The position numbers were made by a program, and so were the translations under genes. 43,565 bases of DNA, taken from the IMG/VR virus record IMGVR_UViG_3300012002_000135, positions 1 to 43,565 of that record; one strand, given 5' to 3'. Every line of letters starts with the position of its first letter. Within the stretch, counting starts at the first letter, position 1. The DNA comes from a virus. The notes under the pieces were generated by a model. It did not search any database, had not been told where the DNA came from, and saw nothing but the letters and a program-made list of their open reading frames with translations. Below, piece by piece: positions 34,657 through 41,999 of the stretch.

Positions 34657-37259
34657 CAAATGAGGTTGTAGGTCTGGACGTTGTTGTGGCCTTTTCCGAC
34701 GACTTCACGCGTCCATCCAGACGCAGCGAAGCTTGGGTCGTTCAGCAGCGCGCGCATCCGCCCGCTGAATGCCCGAGACTCGGTGTAGGGAAAATGCAGT
34801 GATTTGACCTTGGCCAAGTGACTCAGTGACGCCCACAGAGTGGACGTGGTCGTGGGCCCGATGACCACCTTCCCGGTCCGCGGGTCGTAACTGAAGCGCA
34901 CGTCGTATAACGAATGCGTGGGCGTCCACCCCCGATTGACTTCCGTCGTTAGGTTGTTCACGGCTGCAGCGCGGAAAACAGCGAGAATACCCAGGATAGG
35001 GTCAGAGTCGACGCGGGCTTCCGTGTACTGCGCTTCGTCCGACTTCACCCATTCGATGAACATCGAGTCTGCGTCCCAAGGACGTTGGTCTGGGGCCCAA
35101 AGCAAGTGACCGAGCTTCCGAGCCATGACCAACATCCAGACGTACCAGCTCTTGAAGCCGCTCTTGGACTGGATAAGGTGAGCTGCGTTCTCTTTGATCC
35201 AAGCGGCGGCGTGAGCGTAGTGGTCGTCGATTCCGGGCAGGACGTGGGTTGCCATCTTCGACAGAACCCCGCTCAGCATCCGGTCTGCGCCTTCCTCGAA
35301 CAGCTTGCTCCGCGCCAACTCGTCCAGTCGGGGACCATGCCACCTACGGTCGAACTGGAACTCGAACGTTCGGCGCAGCTCTTCGGGCTTCTGCATGGGT
35401 TCAATCGCGGTTACGAAGATGGACCCGTTGCATTTGAACAGAGCTTTGGAACTTGTCGTGTACAGCACCCGGAGCTGGAACTGCCCTCCCGTAGTCATGG
35501 TGTGGTACGCTGACTCGAATCGGCGACGTTGTTTGGCCTCGGCGTTGTCGTGGATAACGCAGGGGCCGCCCAGGTTGAGGTCGTCCACGAACGTGGCCAG
35601 AGAGTCGTACTGGGTGTCGCTCACACCTCCGTATACGACGGTGCCCCAGTCTCGGGCGGACTCGGTCTTCCCGGACCCCTCCCGCCCGTAGTGAAACTTG
35701 ATCGGGCGTCCTTTGTGCCCGGGCAGCAAGCTTACGAGATTCCAGCAGGTACTAAAGACCCGGTCTAGCGGAGACAACGCCTGCCCGTGGTGAACATGTT
35801 TGACGAATTCCTCCCAGCCGACCTGAACTTGCTCATGCGTGGCGGGCGTGAAAGCCCGGGTGCGAAGCGTCGCGCCCCTCAAAGTCACATCTGAGATTCC
35901 GTTGTCGACCAGCTCGACCCCCTTTACGGGCGTAACCCGCACCAGTTGTCGGTGGTTTGGGTCGAACGCGAAATACAAAGTCTCGCCAGACCTATACCCC
36001 CAGTGGTGTTCATTGCAGACCTTCGTTTCCGGGTCTGACGAGATCAAGGTCCGCAGAGAGTCAGTCAAGTGACGACCGTGCGCAGATTTGACGTCGAACA
36101 GTTCGACGTTCCGTAAAAACCACTTCTTGTACTCCGGGTCTTTTTCATCGACTATATGCGGAGTAGAGTCCAGCACGAAGACTGTCTCTTGGCTGGTCTT
36201 AAAGTGGTAGAACTGAGCGCCGTGGTGCTTCAGCCAAGCAAGCACAGTTTTGGCTTTGTGGATCAGCCGTATGCCTACCCTGTTAACGATGTCGCCGTTA
36301 CTGTTTTGCGTGTAGTAGTATCCGTATAACTTGTCAGACAGTGGTTCACCGTCGTTAAACTGAGGTACGACGAAGCCCACGGACTTCGTTTCGCCCAGGT
36401 TGTACGTTGATTCGTAGATTTCACTGACAAAGCGACGAAGAGCGCCGTAGCCGCGGCTGCTCAAAATCTCACTGCCCTTTCGCCAAACCAGCATCTTTGT
36501 CAGAGTCAGTTCGGACCAGGGCGTTTTACTCTTGGTCAGGAGTCTCTTGACCAGCTCCCGGTCGTATGCGTCCGGGGTTTTTTCGCGCTCGTTTCCGTGT
36601 TCATCCAGTCCAAGATTGCCTGTCCCTAGCCAGAGTTTTTTCATTTCGCCGCGGGACAAAGTTTCTCTCAACTTAGGGGGCAAGACCGGATTCAAGTGGT
36701 CCCCTGCGCCCGTCGTCCACAAGCGGTCTGGCGGGCGTTCGGTGACGTCGCGACCGTTGCTGATGGGAATGTCGTTAGACGCTACGTGCCACTCTTGCTT
36801 CGGCCAGCCGTCTTTATTAGCCAAAGAAAGGGTAGTCTGGTCGGCCATCCACTCTTCAATCTTTTCCAACCGGTCGTGGACATCAAAAGGTACGACAGGC
36901 CTGATCGTGTAGATGTTGTTTGTGTCTCGGCAGATCCACACATGGTCTAGTCCGCCATTCGCTTGAACAATCTCGGCGTATTCGTCTATGTCGTCTTCAT
37001 CGCTTTTGTAGTCACACCGCAGAACCATCGCGGTGTAACGGGTCCCAGGCACAACAGCCCGGTTGGGGTCGATGCAATTCGTAGCTTCTTTATTCGGGGA
37101 CACCAGCCGCGTGTGCACTCGACACATGGGAGTGCCGTCTACGGCGCGCCATGCGATATCCGCGTTATCGAACAGACCTACGCCGCTTGGTGTTTGGATT
37201 TGGAGGAGACCGTCAGCGGGGTCGCGCATCAAAGCGCGGAGAATGTTGTGCAATGTCAC
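34620..37259 (-). CDS. Replication ATPase, primase-helicase-like (P-loop at ~524)
   Basis: This 879-residue protein has a central P-loop: YGREGSGKTESA near 522-533, and CVIHDNAEAKQRRRFE as Walker B with an adjacent DN. CNGSIFVTAIEP (sensor 1-like) and EELRRTFEFQFDRRWHG (Arg finger region) follow. This fits the D5/SF3-like helicase domain of phage primase-helicases. The first ~500 residues (DHVWICRDTNNIYTI, TKVCNEHHWGYRSG) are unassigned and have no clear TOPRIM or AEP motif. The start is GTG; an ATG ten codons later is possible. It faces the rightward replication operon across an 81-nt divergent gap. Confidence 0.65.
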   Translation of the reverse strand: MTLHNILRALMRDPADGLLQIQTPSGVGLFDNADIAWRAVDGTPMCRVHTRLVSPNKEATNCIDPNRAVVPGTRYTAMVLRCDYKSDEDDIDEYAEIVQANGGLDHVWICRDTNNIYTIRPVVPFDVHDRLEKIEEWMADQTTLSLANKDGWPKQEWHVASNDIPISNGRDVTERPPDRLWTTGAGDHLNPVLPPKLRETLSRGEMKKLWLGTGNLGLDEHGNEREKTPDAYDRELVKRLLTKSKTPWSELTLTKMLVWRKGSEILSSRGYGALRRFVSEIYESTYNLGETKSVGFVVPQFNDGEPLSDKLYGYYYTQNSNGDIVNRVGIRLIHKAKTVLAWLKHHGAQFYHFKTSQETVFVLDSTPHIVDEKDPEYKKWFLRNVELFDVKSAHGRHLTDSLRTLISSDPETKVCNEHHWGYRSGETLYFAFDPNHRQLVRVTPVKGVELVDNGISDVTLRGATLRTRAFTPATHEQVQVGWEEFVKHVHHGQALSPLDRVFSTCWNLVSLLPGHKGRPIKFHYGREGSGKTESARDWGTVVYGGVSDTQYDSLATFVDDLNLGGPCVIHDNAEAKQRRRFESAYHTMTTGGQFQLRVLYTTSSKALFKCNGSIFVTAIEPMQKPEELRRTFEFQFDRRWHGPRLDELARSKLFEEGADRMLSGVLSKMATHVLPGIDDHYAHAAAWIKENAAHLIQSKSGFKSWYVWMLVMARKLGHLLWAPDQRPWDADSMFIEWVKSDEAQYTEARVDSDPILGILAVFRAAAVNNLTTEVNRGWTPTHSLYDVRFSYDPRTGKVVIGPTTTSTLWASLSHLAKVKSLHFPYTESRAFSGRMRALLNDPSFAASGWTREVVGKGHNNVQTYNLIWTPSQPPADDPD

Positions 37260-37340
37260 CGGCAGGCCCGCGTATGCGGGAATCAGGCCAACGCGGGGGT
37301 TTTGGGGGTTAGTGGCAAACCCTAAACCAAAAACAGTGCA
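37260..37340. promoter_or_regulatory. Divergent intergenic region of the replication genes
   Basis: 81 nt between two GTG-started divergent genes. It contains CCCGC/GCGGG with a GTAT loop at 37267-37280, GCGGGGGTTTTGGGGGTTAG, and AACCCTAAACC. No TTGACA box is seen, so regulation differs from the leftward block. Confidence 0.4.
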
Positions 37341-39314
37341 GTGTCGGCACGGAGCCTGCAGAGCGTCCCCGCGGTGCTAGGAGCCCGCGGACAGCGCCCG
37401 GCAGTCGTCGAAAGTGAAGACTACCGGGCCCTTACAGTTGCACTGAATTCGGTTCCCGGCCTGGACGCAGCGCCGTGGCCGAAAAAAGGAATTGCAGGGT
37501 CTTGGGACGCCGTTGCAGCCGTGCACAGGCTGACCGGCCTCGCCGTGCCTGAAGTCCCTGAGCATCCCGAAGGCGCTTTTGCAAACAAGGACGAGTTCGA
37601 GTGCCGGTTCGGCGAGTACCTGCGTCCGTACCAAAGAGCAGACGCAGTCTGGCTTGCCAACCGCCCGTGGGCCTACCTGGCAAACCCGATGCGAACAGGG
37701 AAGAGCTTCACCGCCCTTGCTGCCGCCACGCTGTCCAATCGGAAAAGAATATTGGTTATCTGCCCTTCCATGGTGAAGTGGGTCTGGGGCGATGAGTGCG
37801 CCCGGTGGCTGGACGAGTCGGCGCTGATTCTTGAAGGCCTGTCCGGACGAGACGCCAATCTGTACTGCACAGTGTGTAAGCAGTCTGGGCGGACTCCCGA
37901 AGGCGCCTGGTGTCCCGCGTGCCGGGCCCGTAACGGGTCCAGTTACGGGTATCGCATTCAGGATATTCGAGACACTGAGCCTCCAACCAAGCGCCAGGCT
38001 GAGCAAGGGCAGACCGATTGGGCTTGCCGAAAGCACCCGGATGTGAGATCCCCCGCAGGGTCGCCGGAAGTTTGCAGCAAGTGTAAGGACGAGATGGTCC
38101 AAGCGCTCATGTCGAGACGGATGACCGTAGTTAACTACGAGATTCTGAAGCCACAAGGCCGCGCAGACGAGTTCGGACGGATTCAGATGCCGGACAACAT
38201 GAGAGGCTGGGCCAGAATTTTGAAACTCGTTCCTTGGGATTTGGTGATTATCGACGAGGCGCACACCCTCCGAACTTTCGACACGGTGTACAAGAACCGA
38301 GGTAAACGCATCGCAGACTTCGTTAAGGCCATCGCGGACAGCGCGCCCTACGTCTGGGCTTTGAGCGGAACGCCGATCTTCGGCTATGTCCGCGACTTGT
38401 GGCCCCAGCTCGATTTGATTTCGAAGGGGTTGTGGGGCAGCGCAGTCCAGTTCACTGAGCGCTACTGCGAGGGTCACCACGGCGAGTGGGGATGGGAAGC
38501 CAAAGGCAAATCTAACGTTGAAGAACTGCAAACCCGGCTCAACGTCTGCATGAAGCAGCGAAAGCGAAAAGACCTCAACCTACAGCTTCCAGCAAAGCAG
38601 CGCCGTGTACATTACATCGAAGGCGCTAAGCCGCTTCAGCGCCGCAAAACCACGGGGGCGCCGTCGTCGGTCGTGGCGAAGCTCATCGACCAAGTCGCGC
38701 CAATGAAACACGACGTCGTCATTCCTTTCGTCTTGCAAGAACTGGCGGAAGGCATGAAGGTGTACGTTCTGACTTTCAGGCCCAAGCACGCAGAGCGGTT
38801 TCAGAAGAAGCTCACCGAACAGATGAACAAGAAGCAGTGGCGGTCTCGAATGAACGAAGCCCGCGCCGAGACCTTTCTTGGTCAGACCGAACGCGGCATC
38901 TCACCTAAAGCGCGGAAGATGATTTGCAAGTCATTCACAGACCACGCAGGAGCTGCGTGCTTCATCGCAACGATCGGCTCGATGCCCGGCGGGGCGAGTC
39001 TCAAAGGCGTTACGTCGACGCACTTCATCGACTTCGACGTGAATCCGTCAGCGATGGAGCAAGCCGAAGACCGAGGATACGAGGACGGGTCAACGGGCTA
39101 CGTGGTCACGCACTACGTGGCCAAAGGCAGCATCGACGACCACTTGGCATCAGTCGTGCTTCCGAAGTTCCGAGCGAAGGACGAAGTCCTTGGGGAGGAA
39201 AACTCTCGGAATATGGTCGAGGCGTTCGACCAAAAAGAAACGCTCGAAGAAGTCCTCCGGCGACACACCGCTCATCTGCGGAAGACGTCCGACGATGACG
39301 AGGAGACATATTGA
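37341..39314 (+). CDS. SNF2/SF2-type DNA helicase with zinc insertion
   Basis: This 657-residue protein has YLRPYQRADAVWLAN (Q-like motif), Walker A ANPMRTGKSFTAL at 114-126, ILVICPSMVKW (Ia), VIIDEAHTL at 302-310 (DEAH), and VWALSGTPIFGY (III). The C-terminal motor has VYVLTFRPKHAERF and FIDFDVNPSAMEQAEDRGY (V/VI with QAEDRxxR replaced by RGY). Between Ia and II is an insertion with CTVC, CPAC, C229 and CSKC, a likely zinc module. Phage SNF2-like helicases serve recombination-dependent replication. The GTG start is uncertain. It is the first gene of the rightward replication operon. Confidence 0.75.
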   Translation: MSARSLQSVPAVLGARGQRPAVVESEDYRALTVALNSVPGLDAAPWPKKGIAGSWDAVAAVHRLTGLAVPEVPEHPEGAFANKDEFECRFGEYLRPYQRADAVWLANRPWAYLANPMRTGKSFTALAAATLSNRKRILVICPSMVKWVWGDECARWLDESALILEGLSGRDANLYCTVCKQSGRTPEGAWCPACRARNGSSYGYRIQDIRDTEPPTKRQAEQGQTDWACRKHPDVRSPAGSPEVCSKCKDEMVQALMSRRMTVVNYEILKPQGRADEFGRIQMPDNMRGWARILKLVPWDLVIIDEAHTLRTFDTVYKNRGKRIADFVKAIADSAPYVWALSGTPIFGYVRDLWPQLDLISKGLWGSAVQFTERYCEGHHGEWGWEAKGKSNVEELQTRLNVCMKQRKRKDLNLQLPAKQRRVHYIEGAKPLQRRKTTGAPSSVVAKLIDQVAPMKHDVVIPFVLQELAEGMKVYVLTFRPKHAERFQKKLTEQMNKKQWRSRMNEARAETFLGQTERGISPKARKMICKSFTDHAGAACFIATIGSMPGGASLKGVTSTHFIDFDVNPSAMEQAEDRGYEDGSTGYVVTHYVAKGSIDDHLASVVLPKFRAKDEVLGEENSRNMVEAFDQKETLEEVLRRHTAHLRKTSDDDEETY

Positions 39315-39335
39315 TGAACAGAAAGTTGGCGGACA

Positions 39336-40304
39336 ATGGCTGACTCGGTCGGTACGCCGGCGCAGTCCGGTCCAACAGTCGCGTCTGGCGCGTCGAAGCG
39401 GGGGTCGCATAAGCTGGCCGACGCAGCCAACTGTCCTCGGAAGTGGGACCTGCGCTACAACCGACACCTTCGGCTGGCTCCGCACCTGGAGCCAAAATGG
39501 CGGATGGCCGGCACCATCATGCACGACTCTTTGGCGCACCGTTACGCGGAAGCTCTGATCGAAGAGGGCGTGTACGATACTCCGTCCTGGTGGGACGGTT
39601 CGACCATCCATGAGGTGCTGGCTAAGTCTGGCGAGGGATACCCAGACCTCATCGACTTGGCTCTCGACCTCTACGTCGAATATCCCGAACGCTGGTGGCG
39701 AGGGACGGTCAACGAACTGGACATGTGGCAGCCTGTGTCCGTCGAAGAGCAGTACCAAGCCCGTGTAGGCGACATCGATTACGAAAACCTTGACGGCGTG
39801 TACGACGACGAAATCATCACCTGCCGAACCGACCTGGTCATGCGGAACCGCAAGACGGGACACTTGTGGGTCGTTGACCACAAGTCGAAGTCGCACGCCT
39901 GGGGCCGTAAGCGGGACCGCCTCCCAGTCTGGAAGCCGGAAGAAGACTACGTGCTGTCTTGGCAAGCGATGGTCAACCTTCACATTCTGAGGCTCCACTT
40001 CAAGGACGAAGTCGTTGCAGGATTCAAAATCAATCGATTCACGCGGTCGAAGCCCTTCGACTTCGACCGCAACACCATTCACATTCACCCGCCTGCGTAC
40101 GACAAGGCCCGCTCGCTAGTGCGACTGGCGGTGCAGAAAGAGACGGAGTTGAATGGCATGGTGGCTGCAGGGAAGTCGGTGCCAGCGCACTTCTGGAACT
40201 GCCACGGGCCGTTCGGGCTGTGCGACTACGCGAAGCTTTGCAACGCGGAGAACGAGGCTGCCGCACTGGAAGTCGTAAAAAGCGACTACAAGGTGTCAAC
40301 CTGA
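39336..40304 (+). CDS. Cas4/RecB-like Fe-S exonuclease (PD-(D/E)XK)
   Basis: This 322-residue protein has an N-terminal Cys (C33 in ANCPRKWDLRY) and GTIMHDSLAHRY (59-70) as motif I helix. TDLVMRNRKTGHLWVVDHKSKS carries D166 and D181-x-K183, the PD-(D/E)XK catalytic core, followed by Q210. Three Cys at 289, 296 and 302 (NCHGPFGLCDYAKLC) complete a [4Fe-4S] site with C33. This is the RecB/Cas4-type layout. It is probably an end-resecting nuclease for recombination with the Sak4-like ATPase next to it. Confidence 0.85.
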   Translation: MADSVGTPAQSGPTVASGASKRGSHKLADAANCPRKWDLRYNRHLRLAPHLEPKWRMAGTIMHDSLAHRYAEALIEEGVYDTPSWWDGSTIHEVLAKSGEGYPDLIDLALDLYVEYPERWWRGTVNELDMWQPVSVEEQYQARVGDIDYENLDGVYDDEIITCRTDLVMRNRKTGHLWVVDHKSKSHAWGRKRDRLPVWKPEEDYVLSWQAMVNLHILRLHFKDEVVAGFKINRFTRSKPFDFDRNTIHIHPPAYDKARSLVRLAVQKETELNGMVAAGKSVPAHFWNCHGPFGLCDYAKLCNAENEAAALEVVKSDYKVST

Positions 40305-40321
40305 AAGAGAGAAAAGCCAAG

Positions 40322-41131
40322 ATGGACGTCAATTCACTGATCCTGTACGGAGGCCCCGGCACAGGGAAAACTTTCATGGCAGCCCAAGCTGCCACCCGCG
40401 CGGGAAAACCGCCTGTTTGGGTAGTGACCCGGAAGACCAACCTCGGAGGATTTAACACCTGGGTTGACCAGAACCCCCAGGAGGCGAAGCGACGCGGTTT
40501 GGCACGCGTTCCAGACGCCAACATCATTCCGATCAAGAAAATGACGACGGACAAGGAAGGCAACCTGGTCCGCGCCAACACGATGGCTACCATCGAGTCC
40601 GTTGTACGCAAGTATGTGCAAAAGGTCGTCAAGGGCGAGATCGACGCAAGCGGGATCGTGTTCGACGAACTGAGTGTCTTCGCCAAGTGGGCCCACGAAG
40701 AAATCTTCGCAAACGAGAAGAACGGGTTCGAGGCCATCAAGCAAATCAAGAACTGGGTCGGAGACCTCTGCGAAATCAGCGAAGCAACGGACCTTCCGAT
40801 GATTTTCATCTGCCACGCGAAGGACCCGAAATTTCACGAAGACGGTCCGCTCCGCGGTCGCGTGTTGTATCAGGGCGGACCGGCCATGCCTTTTGGATCG
40901 ATGGTTGCAGAAGTCTGCGCGCTCCCTGATGCTGTGCTGCATCTCGAATCAGTCCAGAAGCCAACCGGCGAATTGGTACGAGTCTTGAAGACTCACAACT
41001 CGCCCCAATGGCTTCGCAAAATCCGCATCGCCGGTGTACCGGCTGAGGTGGAAGACCCGGATATTCGCCAAATCCTTGCAAAGGCGGGATGGGAGTATCC
41101 GGAGCTTAACCAAAATCAGGCTCAAGCCTGA
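40322..41131 (+). CDS. RecA-fold ATPase, Sak4-like
   Basis: This 269-residue ATPase has SLILYGGPGTGKTFMAAQAA at ~5-24 (Walker A), SGIVFDELSVFAKWA (Walker B), and LPMIFICHAKDPKF (the H-motif strand). The layout is typical of phage Sak4/RecA-core proteins that promote single-strand annealing with an SSB. The start MDVNSL is preceded by GAGAGAAAAG, a modest Shine-Dalgarno. The probable SSB gene follows after 23 nt, which supports the recombinase role. Confidence 0.75.
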   Translation: MDVNSLILYGGPGTGKTFMAAQAATRAGKPPVWVVTRKTNLGGFNTWVDQNPQEAKRRGLARVPDANIIPIKKMTTDKEGNLVRANTMATIESVVRKYVQKVVKGEIDASGIVFDELSVFAKWAHEEIFANEKNGFEAIKQIKNWVGDLCEISEATDLPMIFICHAKDPKFHEDGPLRGRVLYQGGPAMPFGSMVAEVCALPDAVLHLESVQKPTGELVRVLKTHNSPQWLRKIRIAGVPAEVEDPDIRQILAKAGWEYPELNQNQAQA

Positions 41132-41154
41132 AACAACGAAAGAGGTAAATCACA

Positions 41155-41730
41155 ATGGCAATTACGATCAGCTCTGCGAAGATCGGAGAACATAGACCGT
41201 ATGATGGCGACGGCAAGTCGGCGCTTTTCCCGTTCGACGGGTTTGTTCGGTGCAAGCCGAAGCGCTTCAAGACCAAGCAGTCCAATGCGGGGAACGACCT
41301 TCTGGTAACGACGTTGGTCAGCATCGATGAGGATGCGCCCGGCACCCTGTACTACCAAAGCCATCTAAACGGCACTGATAAAAACGGAGACGACTTGGGT
41401 CGACAGACGGTCGACCTGTTCTTCTCCACCGGACAAGAGACCAAGGAGACTTGGGCTCAGAAGGTTGCGTCCGGTGCCGAAATCGACGTGGAGGCCATGC
41501 TGAACGAGGCAATCGCTCAGGGCATGGTCGTCTACGCCGAGGTGAAGGCGGAGCAGTACAAGGGCGACTGGTCGTCTAAGGTGCAGAACGTCGTGCCGAA
41601 GTCCGTCTACGACAAGAAGGTGTCCGACAATCTGCACCGCGTGCCGCGTCACGGCGGGCAGCCCAATGGTGCTGCGAAGCCCATGTCGGATGCTGAGGCT
41701 TCGGCCGCCGTTGGTGGCGTGCTGGGCTGA
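41155..41730 (+). CDS. Probable single-stranded DNA-binding protein
   Basis: This 191-residue protein starts MAITISSAKIGEHRPYDGDG and is beta-rich for ~150 residues (LLVTTLVSIDEDAPGTLYYQ, MVVYAEVKAEQYKGDWSSKV), suggesting an OB fold. The tail is Gly/Ala-rich (HGGQPNGAAKPMSDAEASAA), less acidic than E. coli SSB. A good AGAGGT lies nine bases before the ATG. Its place directly after the Sak4-like gene is the usual SSB place in phage annealing modules. Assignment rests mostly on context. Confidence 0.55.
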   Translation: MAITISSAKIGEHRPYDGDGKSALFPFDGFVRCKPKRFKTKQSNAGNDLLVTTLVSIDEDAPGTLYYQSHLNGTDKNGDDLGRQTVDLFFSTGQETKETWAQKVASGAEIDVEAMLNEAIAQGMVVYAEVKAEQYKGDWSSKVQNVVPKSVYDKKVSDNLHRVPRHGGQPNGAAKPMSDAEASAAVGGVLG

Positions 41731-41742
41731 CCCAAACAGCAA

Positions 41743-41776
41743 CACAGGAGGCGGTCAGTCACGGCCGCCTCCTGTG
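41743..41776 (+). terminator. Perfect 12-bp hairpin after the SSB gene
   Basis: CACAGGAGGCGG pairs with CCGCCTCCTGTG around TCAGTCACGG. There is no T-run. The 3' arm runs into GGAG, the ribosome-binding site of the next gene, so it could terminate or could mask that site. Confidence 0.55.
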
Positions 41777-41786
41777 GAGCTTACTT

Positions 41787-41999
41787 ATGGCATCCACATA
41801 CATTGTACACGTCCCGGTCACGGGCATTATCTATGCAGAGATCGAAGCCGAGTCGGAAGAAGAAGCGACCGACATCGCTCTCGCTCAGGAATACGACTCT
41901 TCGGACATCAAAGAGTTCGAGACACACTCAGTCATTGTTGAAGGCCGTGTTTTCTACGGCGTACTAAATCGAATCGACGTCGACCCTGTCCAAGAATGA
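41787..41999 (+). CDS. Small hypothetical protein (70 aa)
   Basis: MASTYIVHVPVTGIIYAEIE begins a 70-residue protein with a beta strand, an acidic helix (SEEEATDIALAQEY) and strands (HSVIVEGRVFYGVLN). This is the DpnD/PcfM-like 'AESEEEA' fold of small phage proteins. GGAG lies eight bases before the ATG. Its stop overlaps the UDG-polymerase start as ATGA. Role unknown, probably linked to polymerase expression. Confidence 0.65.
   Translation: MASTYIVHVPVTGIIYAEIEAESEEEATDIALAQEYDSSDIKEFETHSVIVEGRVFYGVLNRIDVDPVQE

Noticed and set aside
34448-34663. Pro-rich rightward open frame in the control region
   Set aside because: It is a by-product of the CCCCCAAC runs and the tandem repeat.
37377-38531. 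Leftward ~384-codon open frame opposite the SNF2-type helicase
   Set aside because: The rightward frame carries Walker A, DEAH and zinc motifs; the leftward frame is its shadow.
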